From positions 1-64,000 of the forward strand of contig JAAVTG010001025.1 in assembly GCA_011947345.1 (NCBI GenBank): DNA of 64,000 bases, given 5' to 3'. Below the pieces are notes generated by a model. It was not told the origin of the DNA, did no database searches, and worked only from the letters and a program-made list of their open reading frames with translations. The DNA is from Phytophthora quininea (lineage: Eukaryota; Oomycota; Peronosporomycetes; Peronosporales; Peronosporaceae). This document shows positions 1-10,069 of this stretch, one piece after another. How positions within the stretch are numbered: the first letter of the stretch is position 1; every line of letters begins with the position of its first letter. The translations under genes and the position numbers were made by a program.

Positions 1-577
1 CTACCGGAGTTGTGCTCGAACTCGACCCATAACTTACTGCCGTCCTTCACCACCACCAAGCAATCTTTGGTTCTCGCAGCAAAGCCACTGCTTCTACTAG
101 ACTCGCCAGAAGTCGACACCGTTCGAAACGTTAGCTGCACCTGCACAATCATCGCGTAGCTGATAGCCGCCCATTGCTCGAAATCGTCGTACGAAGTCAC
201 GTGTGGACACTGGAAATTGCTAGCGAGTCGTTGCTGTGAGCTGCTCTCCAGCGTGAGCTCGTGAGGTGCGACGCAGACACACGTCCGGACCTGCGGTTGC
301 TTCCGACGGAGAACGAACAGGTGGGCATCGCCCAAAGCGAGCAGCAGGTCCTTATCTGCTCGATACGGAGCCTTCTTGTTGGTTTTGAAGCAACTCTGTT
401 TGAAATCCTCTTCTTCACTCCATTCATCCGCTTCGACGTACAAGCGCGCCAGGACACCGTAGTGACAGAGGTTCGAGTTTCTCATTTCTTCTTGCTCCGG
501 CAAAAGTGCGTTTTGAACCAGAGGGTCCCCGAAATAGGAAAGGAAAGCTGTTGCATCCACGAGGCAGGAAGTTTGAG
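1..577 (-). CDS. Partial unknown protein (3' end off the window)
   Basis: The minus strand is open in one frame from about 577 to the window edge, giving roughly 190 residues. The text looks coding (acidic stretch near 'EADEWSEEEDF', then 'RADKDLLLALGDAHLFVLRR'). There is a stop just upstream, at about 584-586, and the sequence there ends in CTGTCAG, so 577 is probably the 5' edge of an internal exon after a short intron. The first in-frame ATG is at 485. No family recognised. The true start and the C-terminus are not visible. Confidence 0.5.
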
Positions 578-826
578 CTGACAGTGATCACCTTGCAACC
601 AGCAATTTCTACAAAGCAACGTGCTTTGGATAGTGTAACTGCATGGTAGATGCAGAGCTGCACAACGATCATCTTTCTTTTCCCCTCCATATAGCAGAAG
701 AGGAAGGCAAGCCAACCCCAGTTTGACTGCCGCATCGTCCTCGCTTTCGAGTTGGGGGATAAGACTCCAAGACGTTTTAACGGCTTCGGTCTGATCGACC
801 CGGAGGAGTTGATGATCTCGACTACT

Positions 827-842
827 CTCACTTCCCAATTCA
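827..842 (+). promoter_or_regulatory. Oomycete initiator-like core promoter
   Basis: CTCACTTCCCAATT lies 28-41 nt before the ATG at 868. It matches about 13 of 16 positions of the published oomycete initiator consensus GCTCATTYYNCAWTTT. It is the likely transcription start of the 868 gene. Confidence 0.6.
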
Positions 843-867
843 CGAGCAACCCCAAGAGCCCCCAACA

Positions 868-1608
868 ATGACGACTGCAGCAGCCAAGCAAACACCGACT
901 AAGGCGTGCGTGAAGACTGCTAGTGAGCTCACTTCGATCGACATCTTTTCCATCTCGGCAGATGTCTACTCGGATGCTAACGGCGCCCAGGCGTATCCGC
1001 TCGATAACGTCAAGGCCTGGAGTGTGCAGCGAGCTCGTCAACTCCGAAAGGACGACTTCGAGCTGTACAAGCAGTTCCACGACTTCATGACCAACTACGA
1101 TGCTGCTACAACAAGCCTCATCAACTGCAAGACAGATGCAAACCGCGAGCAAGTGGATGGCTGGATTCGCAGTGTGGTCGGAGCCAAGACGATTGCCTGC
1201 ATCACGTCTCGCAAGGAGAGTCGACAAGCTCTCCCGGCACTTTTGATCGTGTCGGCCGCGTTTGCCACGTATGGCGAGCGGGAGCTGGTCCGCCTGTACA
1301 AATTGGGCGAGATGGACGGGCTCTCCAGTCTGCGCTTCCAGCCAGCCTACATTGCGAGCCACCAAAAGCAACTGCAACAGAAGCAGTTAGAGGCGAGTAA
1401 GTCCAAGGCAGGTCAGGTGGTGACCCCACCGCCTGCACCAATGACTGCAAAGTCGACGAAGAGTGTCAAGTTGAGCAAGATGACAATTCAGAAGCAATCG
1501 CCTGTCAAGAGCTCGCCAGTCGACAAGAAGGCGAACATGAAGAACGGAGCTACCGAGAAAGCTGCTTCGCCAGTGAAGCTGATTTCTCTTCGGATGGCCA
1601 AGAATTAA
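868..1608 (+). CDS. SPVK-family basic protein, divergent member
   Basis: Intact 246-residue protein. The central part (about residues 50-165) aligns with the three near-identical proteins at 2562, 10070 and 18016: shared 'RQLRK', 'ALLIVSAAFATYGERELV' and 'LGEMD' blocks. The C-terminal 80 residues are Lys/Ser/Pro rich with SPVK and SPVD motifs. No signal peptide or membrane segment. S/T-P-x-K motifs are typical of histone-H1-like DNA-binding tails, so a chromatin or DNA role is possible, but that is inference. The family appears lineage-specific to me and I cannot assign a function. This member lacks the long KTT-rich N-terminus of its relatives. Confidence 0.8.
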   Translation: MTTAAAKQTPTKACVKTASELTSIDIFSISADVYSDANGAQAYPLDNVKAWSVQRARQLRKDDFELYKQFHDFMTNYDAATTSLINCKTDANREQVDGWIRSVVGAKTIACITSRKESRQALPALLIVSAAFATYGERELVRLYKLGEMDGLSSLRFQPAYIASHQKQLQQKQLEASKSKAGQVVTPPPAPMTAKSTKSVKLSKMTIQKQSPVKSSPVDKKANMKNGATEKAASPVKLISLRMAKN

Positions 1609-1805
1609 CCCGCTGGTATTATCAGCAGTGCTACTGGATGAGCAAACGTCTCGGGTGCTACCAAGGCTTAAGAATTAGCCAAGACCGAGCGGACTTCCAC
1701 CACAAATGAATATGCATGAAGATAACTTTCACTTCAACTTGTCCTGTTTTTGTCTTTTCCAACGTGGGGTCAGGATCTTCCGGTCGTCACTTGACAATTG
1801 AGACC

Positions 1806-2250
1806 ATGCCAACCCCGACGAGCTTCTTGCGGTCGAACGTATCTCGCCCGAGGACCTGGCGGGTCTTCTACGAGCCAACGCTGAGGAGACGGTGGTGGTG
1901 GATGTCCGCGACGAGGACTATGAGCTAAAGGGCCATATCGTCGACGCCCAACACCTGCCCAAGGAGAACTTCGCTGAGGACGCGGACGTTGATGCGCTTG
2001 TGGCCAAGTTCGGCAATAGGACGGACGTTGTTTTCCACTGTGGAAGGAGCAACACCAGAGGACCGACCTGTGCGCTGCGTTTCATGGAGCGGGCCGAAGC
2101 ACTTGGAGCCAAAGCCCACGTTCGAGTCCTTGCAGGCGGCTTCAACGGTTTCGCCGAGGTGCGTTCGGACAGGAGAAATTCACAAGGATATAACGGACTA
2201 ACAAGTGGTTTGTCGCTATGCAGAAGTTTGCTGATGCAAAGACCTCGTGA
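1806..2250 (+). CDS. Cdc25/Acr2-like rhodanese phosphatase
   Basis: Small single-domain rhodanese-fold protein of about 126 residues with the active-site loop HCGRSNTR (C-x5-R), followed by GPTCA as in the Cdc25/Ych1/Acr2 group, and the terminal 'GGFNGF' block of that family. Family members act as tyrosine phosphatases or arsenate reductases. Two exons: 1806-2158 and 2224-2250. The 65-bp intron starts GTGCGT, has a CTAAC branch site and ends GCAG, leaving a short tail KFADAKTS. The ATG at 1806 joins the frame only if the CC after it is read as CCC; the total coding length then divides by three. The alternative is a start in an upstream exon. Confidence 0.75.
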
Positions 2251-2561
2251 CACCTCCAGTGGATCTGGCTGCGTAGGTGTTGAAAAGCACAACTTCTGGT
2301 ACATGCTATAAGCGCTAAATTTGCCAGTCGGCCTTGCCACCTTCGCATTCCTAGACGTCTTACCAGCGTCGAGACACCTTATCCGCTGGCGTTATCTTCG
2401 AGTTCTTACAGCCATCCCATGGTCAGACACCGCGGCATCCTCGGCACCAATACCCACCAAGTTCAGGATAACAAACGTCAATCAGTTTGCAATCCACCAG
2501 CTCCCAAACAACCACCACCACCAAGCTTTCCGATAGCCTCCGCTCACCGCCAAGTCTCACA
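2251..2561 (+). other. Intergenic; duplication breakpoint in core promoter
   Basis: No gene seen. From about 2487 the sequence is the 5' leader shared with the copy at 10070. Homology starts at TTTGCAATCC, which is the middle of the initiator of the 10070 copy. The upstream half of that initiator is missing here, so this copy may have lost its original promoter. Confidence 0.5.
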
Positions 2562-3781
2562 ATGACCAAGCCAGCTAACGCTTCGAAGACCACCACGAAC
2601 GTAAACAACGCCAACGTGCCAGTCAAGTCGACCACAGCGAATGCCAAGACAACGCCCACCAAGACAACCACTCCCACTAAGACCACCGCCAAGGCTGCCA
2701 CGACCGCGATGAAGACCAAGTCCTTCGCCCCGACCGACGTGACCGTGGCCAGCGTGCAACTTGCCCGTCAGCTCCGTAAGAGCGACCCCGACCGGTTCAC
2801 CAAGTTCCGCAACTACTTCGTCGTGTCGGATGCCACCACCGCTGCCCAGTTCAACACCAAGAACCTCAACCCGGAGGTGCTCGCTTGCATTCAGGAGATC
2901 CAACTGAACCAGCAGGATGCCATCGCTCTAATCACCGTGTCGGCTGCGATCGCCAAGTACGGCGAGCAGGAATTGGTCCGCAGAGATACTCTCGGCGAGA
3001 TGGATAACGTGGTCGGTTCGCGCTTCGGCACGAATGGACTTCGTTCCAAGATGCAGATAGAGCACTCGGTCGGTGCGAGTTTCGTGCTGCGAATGGCGTT
3101 GGGTGTGGCACCGGAAAAGCGTGCGGGGTGCCAGCGACTCCGAGACATTGTTGCCGTGGACAGTAATTCGCGTCTGGTGCTGACGCTGTCCAACAAGGGT
3201 CTGAAGCCCGTCACCACTGTCGCTGGCAAGGTGACAGACAAGATCAGTCGTGACCGTCTTCTGCGTATTGCGAAGCAAGCCCAGTCGACCAAGTTCCAGG
3301 ACGCCATGCTGCAGGTGGGCGGCCAGTACATCTACGACGCGATCCGTACATTGGTGAAGAAGGCCGATGCGTCGGTCTGGGATGCCAGCAAGGACAAGTC
3401 GGCTCTGCAGACCAAGAACATCCGTCCTCGTTCAAACAGTGGCAACACCAAGATGGACTCACCGCGCAAACAGCTGCAGTCGGTGAAGAAAGTTGGCACA
3501 CCGAACAAGCAGGAGGTGAAGAAGTACCTTCCGGTCGAGGTGAAGACGTCGGTCGTGGTTCCTCCTCCGGCCCCCACCATCGTCAAGAACTCGTCGCCAG
3601 TGAAGAATGCTGGTCCGGTGAAAATGCGTCGCCCATGAAAAACACCGCTCCGGTCAAGAATGTTTCCCCGGTGAAAGGTGCGATGACACTCGTGATGCAA
3701 CCTCGGCCGACTGCGGTGGTGAACGGAACGTCGTCGATCACTTCAGGCAGCCGCACTACCAAATCTCGCACCACCGCCTAA
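2562..3781 (+). CDS. SPVK-family protein copy A (frameshifted as read)
   Basis: About 406 residues once one base is restored. Layout: low-complexity K/T/A/P N-terminus (residues 1-55), conserved globular middle (about 60-290), then a basic tail with tandem PVKN/SPVKN hexads. As read, the frame breaks at 3621-3624, where AAAA replaces the AAAAA of the copies at 10070 and 18016, giving an early stop at 3638; the original frame then continues to TAA at 3779-3781. Start chosen at the ATG preceded by CTCACA, conserved with copy B. Function unknown. The 5' leader is shared with copy B and the 3' flank with copy C. Confidence 0.75.
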
Positions 3782-3889
3782 ATCTTCTTGCAGATGAAGC
3801 GAGGCACCAATTCGTTTTATCAAGAGTGCTAAGGAACACAAAACTAATCGGATTAAGCTCTTTACCCCTTATACGTGTATTACAAGACT
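3782..3889 (+). repeat. 3' flank duplicated in inverted orientation at 17905-18015
   Basis: The 107 bases after the stop of copy A recur almost unchanged, reverse-complemented, next to copy C (17905-18015). Similarity ends at TTACAAGA, just before the peptide transporter stop codon. This marks one edge of an inverted duplication whose arms lie about 14 kb apart. Confidence 0.85.
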
Positions 3890-3891
3890 TA

Positions 3892-5723
3892 TCAGGAAGC
3901 AGGCTCAGCCTCTTGGGCCTCTTTGTCGTCGCCCTTGTTCAAGCGAGGAATCATACCGAGCTGCATGCGGTTCATCACGATCACGTAGAAGAAGATGTTG
4001 ACGATCATGACGCCGCCCAGCGTGAAAAACATGTACTCGATGTGGCCGTCGTTCAAGTTGGTCGGAATGTACTTGCCGAACAGCAGCACAATGATAGACA
4101 GCAGCGTACTGCCCATCGAGTTGACGAAGAAGCCGAGAGCGATGGACGTGCTGCGCATGCTCTGCGGCACTTCCGAGTAGTTGATGTCGTACGACGGGAT
4201 GGCGATGAACACGCCAGCAAGCGCCACGAGCAGGTACTGCGGGATGGCCGTCCACCACGGAATGTCGCTCATGGCGAGCTTGCTGTCGTCGTTGATCATG
4301 TACTGCGTCACTCCGCTCTCGTCCTCGTACGTAATTAGCGGACGACTACGTCGAATCGTCTCGTACGCGCCGGTCCAGAACATGGCGATCACTGCGATGC
4401 AATAGCCCACCAGCACCTTGCCGTAGTTGCTCGGCGGCTTACCCGCGTACTTTTGGTACAGCGGATAGATGACTTTCTCGGTGAGAGGCACGAAGACCAG
4501 CACGCCAATGGGGTTGAACATTTGCACGGTGGGGCCAGGCATCTGACTGGAGAATGGCCCGCTGCCGAGTCGCGTGTCGGTCTGCTCCACGATGGACTGG
4601 TTGTTGCCGCGTTGGTTCTGGCACACCCACCAGAACACGTTGAAGGCGTTGAACGGCAGGATGCGAATGACGCGCTTGACGCCGTCGACCAGGTCCGGGT
4701 CGAACCGACCGCCCATTGTGTCCTTGGCGCTCTCCATGAAGCTCGAGCTGCGACCGAAGTACACCCACAGCACCGTCGCGATAACGATCATGACGCCGCA
4801 CGCGTACGAAATGTTGTGGCCCACTTCTCCTTGGTCCGACAGCACGGACGCAAGGATGTTGAGTAAGAAGGCGGTGATGTACAGGATCGTGCCGAGCACG
4901 ACCATCTGCGCGCTGAAGTTCTTCTTGGCGTGGTCGGACACGATCTTGATGACCAATGCGATCGACTCTTTGGTAGGAGGGACGTTCACGTAGCGCTTAC
5001 GAGAGACCCAGAGCAATCCCAGGAAGATCAGCAGCATGACGAAGCCCACGAGGTAGACCGTGACGTATCCATAGTCGGCCGGAATGGCGCCGAAGCCGTG
5101 GAGCGACACGGACGGGAACACTGCGTAACCGATGAACGCACCGATGTTGGCCGTCCAGTACTGGATGCCGAAAAAGAGGGCCTTCTCGGTCGGAGGTGCC
5201 GACGGTGAGAACTGGTCACCTCCGTACGAGATCACGAGCGACCGGAGGCAGATCTGCGAGACTGCAACGCCGAGAAACAGACCCACGTTGAAAATGACTT
5301 TACTGACCACGAGGTGGTGGTTGACGATGGCGGGCAGTGCCGCGACGACGAGGAAGAGCAGCCCCACCGAGTCGAGTGTCGCGGCGGACAACAGCGTCTT
5401 GAACTTGCCGAGTCGCTCGTCGGAGATGTAGCCAGCCACGATGCACATGAACTGGCTGAACGAGTCGAACGTGAGCTTCATGGAGGTGGAGCCCTTGTTG
5501 GACCACCCCAGTTTGGTGAAGAAGTTCTTGAGCGACTGTCCAATGGCAAAGCTCGTCACCTCCTCACACGCCGTGAGGACGAGCAGGAAGATGCACACAT
5601 GCTTGAGCACGTTCTGGGCGTATTTGGCGGGGCGTTCGTCCCAGAGCTTGGTGTTGACGTAGCCAGTGACGGACGGCGTCAGTTGGGGGTGAGCACCGGC
5701 GACGGTGCAGATTTGCTGGCCAT
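3892..5723 (-). CDS. POT/PTR (SLC15) proton-coupled peptide transporter
   Basis: Major-facilitator protein of about 610 residues with around 12 hydrophobic segments. The first helix holds an acidic 'ACEEVTSFAIGQSL' stretch at the place of the family's ExxER motif, and 'FFGIQYWTANIGAFIGY' corresponds to the PTR2 signature after TM4. Members import di- and tripeptides (or related solutes) with protons across the plasma membrane. The clean frame starts at 5610, but clear coding text ('GYVNTKLWDERPAKYAQNV') continues upstream. It joins the ATG at 5723 if the GGGGG at 5685-5689 (C5 on the coding strand) is six bases long, which makes 611 codons. The 3' end lies 111 bp from SPVK copy A. Confidence 0.85.
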
Positions 5724-6836
5724 CTGCGCGAACGGAGGCGAGTTTGAAAATGAATTACCGAGACAGATTTGGTCGGGGCGAACGCTTGATCGAAACGACA
5801 TGCACAGTCGAGAGCTCCCGCTCGGCTGTCGTGACAGCTTTGACAGCTCTCCGACTACCCCGAACCGGACAAACCAGCCGATTGTCGGGGCCCACCTCAC
5901 GAAAGCTGAAGTGTAGGCCGCGATTGGCGGTGTCATTGGCCAGACCTAGGCCAATTAGGACCGGCACCACGACGAACGAGGGCTTTTTGTCGTTGCTCTT
6001 CTCCGTGGGGTAGCACCGGCGGCAATGTATCAGTGCAGCAGGGACCGCGGAAGCGGAAGACGAGTCTCTATGAAGCACAATGCTGGGCTTTGACCTAACT
6101 GAAGCTTTCGTTTCCGGCGGCACCGCGTGACGAAAGCGTCTTCGACTTGAAGGCAGTTGCAACACGGAAACCGAATTGTCATTATGATGCACGACGGGCG
6201 ACTACAAAAGTTTTTGCTAGCTGTTCCAGAACACTAGTTCGACGATCTTGTAGCAGCAAAAGTGCACGTAGCTCTGCAACGTCCTTGGATCTATTTACTG
6301 CATCTAACGACAACGTCTTCGAAGGTGAAAGCTACGCAGCCGGCGTCACGGACGTTACGCGAGAAGCTCTGACCAGGGTGATCGTCGTGGTCGTGTACGG
6401 GAAGCGCTACGAAAACACCCTTGCATGCGTCAAAGCGCAGCATGTTGCTGCGCTCCTCGCTCAGCGATGTCGCGACCATCGAGATGCTTCAACTTGCGCT
6501 GGGAACGCGTCCGAGATCGCGGCAGCGATTCGCTCGCGGTCGTTCCCGTCATTGCACCGGCCGAGCCAATCACGCCGGTCAAGACACCGGATGCACATTT
6601 AACAGCACCGCCGACACGGTCTCCGCTATCGACCGTGCGGTCGATTGGCCTGGCGCAAGATCCAATCAACCACACCGCCACTGTCATCTCACGCGGAGAG
6701 CGCTAGGAAAGTGATATTCGCGTCGTGTGATGTGCAGCGGCGATGCTTCGGAGCCTTGCACAACGATGATATTCTTTCGGTGACGGCATTTTGACGTGTC
6801 TTCTTCATCTTTTCGCGGCCCCCAAGCAAGATCGCG
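5724..6836. other. Intergenic between divergent genes
   Basis: About 1.1 kb between the peptide transporter and the first dioxygenase. Overlapping short open frames on both strands have no family resemblance and look like chance in GC-rich DNA. I see no RNA gene or repeat. Confidence 0.5.
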
Positions 6837-6854
6837 GATCTCACTTTGCGATTC
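6837..6854 (+). promoter_or_regulatory. Oomycete initiator-like core promoter
   Basis: ATCTCACTTTGCGATTC lies about 26-43 nt before the ATG at 6880 and resembles the initiator consensus and the elements at 8598 and 19270. Confidence 0.55.
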
Positions 6855-6879
6855 TCCACATCACCGGACTACCGACGCC

Positions 6880-8107
6880 ATGGCCCCCAACACCAGAACG
6901 CCGACAAGACCAAGACGTCGTCGACCACGGACGCCGCTGCCACCAGGCCGGCGGCGGTCAAGAACGCGCTGCTGCAGGACCCGGTCAAGCACTCCGAGTT
7001 CGAGCACCCGGAACTGCTGAGCGTGTACCCGGAGACCAAGTACGACCCCATCCCAGTCCTCGACGTTGGCGAAGACCGAGCACTCAAGGCCGACCGCACT
7101 TTCAAAACCTGCTGGCCAACGCTGAAGTGAAGCACCTGGCGCCAAAGATCGGCACCGAGCTGTCCGGTCTCCAACTGCACGAACTCACCAACACCCAACG
7201 CGATGAGTTGGCTCTTTTGGTGGCCGAACGCGGCGTCGTCTTCTTCCGCGACCAGGAGATCAACATTGACCAGCAACTGGAGCTGGGGCGCTACTACGGG
7301 CCCCTGCACATCCACCAGAACTTGGGCCACCCGGAAGGCTACAACGAGGTGCTGGTGGTGGAGAACTCGGTCAAAGCGAGCGAGGGCTTCCTCAAGCGTC
7401 AAATGTACGACCCGTTCAATGCCTGGCATAGCGACATCTCCAACGAGCGTCAGCCGCCGTCGTACACGAGCTTCAAAGTGCTGACCAATCCCCCGGTGGG
7501 TGGTGACACGCTCTGGGCGTCTGCATACGAAGCCTATGACCGACTCACGCCTCCGTTCAAGGAGTTCATTTCCGGATTGACAGCGATCCACACGGGCAAG
7601 GTACGTTTGCAGTAGTGCGGTGGTGTTTTCAATAGCTAACGTTGTGAGTTGTTGCTGACAGCCTCAAGCTGAGGGAGCTGCAGCTCGCGGCCAGGTCATT
7701 CGTCGCCCGCCGGTGGAATTTGAGCACCCAGTGGTGCGTACACACCCCGTCACGGGACGCCGCGCTCTCTACGTTAACCCTGCGTTCACGAAGCGCATCG
7801 TGCAGCTCTCGGCTGCAGAGTCCGGTACGCAGTTCACGTACTATTCGCCATAACGTTGCGTGCATCGATCTCTGACACGTTGTGGTATTTTGCAGACGCG
7901 GTGTTGAGACTGCTGTACCAGCACGTGACCGAGGGCCACGAGTTCCAAGTGCGCTACAGCTGGACGAAGAACGCCGTCGCGATTTGGGATAACCGCGCCA
8001 CGTTCCACTACGCCACGTTCGACTACCTGCCGGGCAACAGACATGCCGTCCGCGTGACTCCGCACGGCGAGATCCCGTACTTCGACCCCGAGCAGCAGCC
8101 CAAGTGA
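6880..8107 (+). CDS. TauD/TfdA-type 2-oxoglutarate dioxygenase, paralogue 1
   Basis: Fe(II)/2-oxoglutarate dioxygenase of the taurine-dioxygenase family (oxygenolytic cleavage or hydroxylation of small sulfonates or related acids). Three exons: 6880-7600, 7662-7824, 7896-8107; both introns (61 and 71 bp) are in the same positions as in the neighbour at 8628. Iron-binding H-x-D is in 'WHSD'; the distal His and the 2-oxoglutarate Arg are in '[17 protein letters not shown]'. As read, the frame breaks twice: CCCCC at 6884-6888 and AAAA at 7104-7107 each need one more base. The total is then 366 codons and the start reads MAPQ as in paralogue 2. Tandem duplication; substrate unknown. Confidence 0.85.
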
Positions 8108-8597
8108 AAGCGATCGACTGTAGCGTCGGAGTGTATAACCGAGATCGAAAATTGATGTAGTGGTGTCTAGCAGAACGAGGCTTTAGGAGGCTGTTGCAGG
8201 AATATAGCTCAACGCATTCTTTTACAAAAGTTTTCGCTGATCGGACTTGGGTCTATCGACTATCCCAGCGGCCATCTTGCCGACTCTGAACTTGCAGCAA
8301 ACCGCCGGAAAGCGTCAAAAGGCTTTGCAGCTTTGTCAGTCTTGTCTGTCGTGTTGATTCGCTAGCAGCCGCCCAATCGAAGCGGCTTGGTGCACTTGCA
8401 CTTGCACTGCTTTTTCACAGCTGGAATCGACAATGCGCTTTTCGAGTGACGGTTCAAGATGCAGGGCCAATTGGAGGAGCCGGAAAACGACAAGTCACCA
8501 CCAACTCCAGCAACCCTACATGGCCCACCTCTCCGAGGAATGACCGTGCAAGGCTTCTAGTGCATTCTACTGCTCGATCGCCCTAGTCCTCTCGGTT
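8108..8597. other. Spacer between tandem dioxygenase genes
   Basis: About 490 bp with no gene or repeat that I recognise. It must hold the 3' end of paralogue 1 and upstream control elements of paralogue 2. Confidence 0.5.
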
Positions 8598-8613
8598 CAT
8601 CACTTTCCAATTC
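8598..8613 (+). promoter_or_regulatory. Oomycete initiator-like core promoter
   Basis: CATCACTTTCCAATTC lies 15-30 nt before the ATG at 8628 and is nearly the same as the element at 827. Confidence 0.6.
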
Positions 8614-8627
8614 ACCTCCAAGTCCCG

Positions 8628-9857
8628 ATGGCTCCTCAACAACAAGAACTCCAGACCGTCTCGACCACCACCGCCCCGACGCCGTCCCCTCTGAAGACAA
8701 CGACAACTACGTCAACCCCGATTGCAGTGAAGAACGCGCTACTACAAGAGGTGGAGCACGCCGAGTTCGAGCACCCAGAACTACTGAGTGTGTTCCCCGA
8801 CTCGACGTCCGAGCCGATCCCAGTCCTGCCCTACGACGACCGGGCACAGTATGCAGACCGAACGTTCAAGAACCTTTTGGCCAACGCTGAAGTCAAGCAC
8901 CTAGCCCCGAAAATCGGCACCGAGCTGTCGGGTATTCAACTGCATGAGCTCACGGACGCCCAGCGTGACGAACTGGCACTTCTGGTGGCCGAACGCGGTG
9001 TGGTGTTCTTTCGCGACCAAGAGATCAACATCGACCAACAATTGGAGTTAGGGCGCTACTACGGTCCGCTCCACGTGCACCAGAACTTGGGCCACCCAGA
9101 GGGTTACCCCGAAGTGCTCGTGGTCGAAAACTCGGTCAAGGACACTGAGAAAATCGTCAAGCGGCAGACGTACGACCCCGACAATGTGTGGCACAGCGAC
9201 GTGTCGAACGAGCGCCAGCCGCCGTCCTACACGACGTTGAAAGTACTGACTAACCCTGATGTCGGTGGTGATACGCTCTGGGCTTCCGCCTACGAAGCGT
9301 ACGAGCGGTTGACGCCTCCGTTCAAGAAGCTTATCGAAGGACTGACGGCAATTCACAGCAGCAAGGTACGAACGTTTTTGGTGGGGGTGAAAAGACCATA
9401 CTCACGGAATTTTTCTTCGCTGTAGGCTCAAGCAGAGCGCGCGACAACGCGTGGACATACAATCCGCCGCCCACCGGTCGAGTTCGAGCACCCGGTGGTG
9501 CGCACTCACCCTGTGACCAAGCGCAAGGCTCTCTTTGTGAACCCTGCGTTCACAAAGCGCATCGTCCAGCTCTCCGCTGCCGAGTCAGGTATGAATTCGT
9601 GCGGTACTGTGGGTTTGAATTCCATCTAACGTTTTGTCATGGTTCGTACAGCTGCGGTGCTCAAGCTCTTGTACAAGCACATTACACAAGGCCACGAGTT
9701 CCAAGTGCGCTTCCGCTGGACGAAGAACGCGGTTGCTATCTGGGATAACCGCGTGACAGCCCACTACGCCACTTTCGACTATCTTCCGGGCAACCGTCAC
9801 GCCGTCCGAGTCACCACTCAAGGAGAAGCCCCTTTTATCGATAGCGCAACCGCATAA
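8628..9857 (+). CDS. TauD/TfdA-type 2-oxoglutarate dioxygenase, paralogue 2
   Basis: Intact 368-residue protein in three exons: 8628-9365, 9426-9588, 9652-9857 (introns GTACGA...GTAG and GTATGA...ACAG). H189 and D191 form the H-x-D motif ('WHSD'); the distal His is in 'AHYATFDY', with the conserved Arg downstream. The first 35 residues are Thr/Pro rich and unlike the catalytic core; no signal peptide, so cytosolic. Very similar to paralogue 1 in the core but different in the N-terminus and in the spacing of the last exon. The family is usually bacterial or fungal. Presence here fits sulfonate or carboxylate scavenging, but the substrate cannot be read from sequence. Confidence 0.9.
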
Positions 9858-10069
9858 AGCTTCTTTATGCTGCGGCAAACTGCATTCCCTGAATAAATAA
9901 TGTACTTTTACTTGCGGATTGAATTCAAGCGTATTTTCTGCTCAACTCACTGGAAACTCTGCTTGCTGGAGATCATGTTCACAACGAACAAGGCTGGGCA
10001 TGTCAAAGGCAATTTCAATTGTTATTCAGTTCAAATTCAATTTTACTTCTCCACACCGTAGCCGTCGAC

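Noticed and set aside
424..1377. Antisense 317-residue open frame over the 868 gene
   Set aside because: It is the shadow of a coding region with strong codon bias, with no family similarity.
3826..5916. Plus-strand open frames opposite the peptide transporter
   Set aside because: His/Asp/Val-rich composition typical of an antisense frame; the minus strand encodes a clear transporter.
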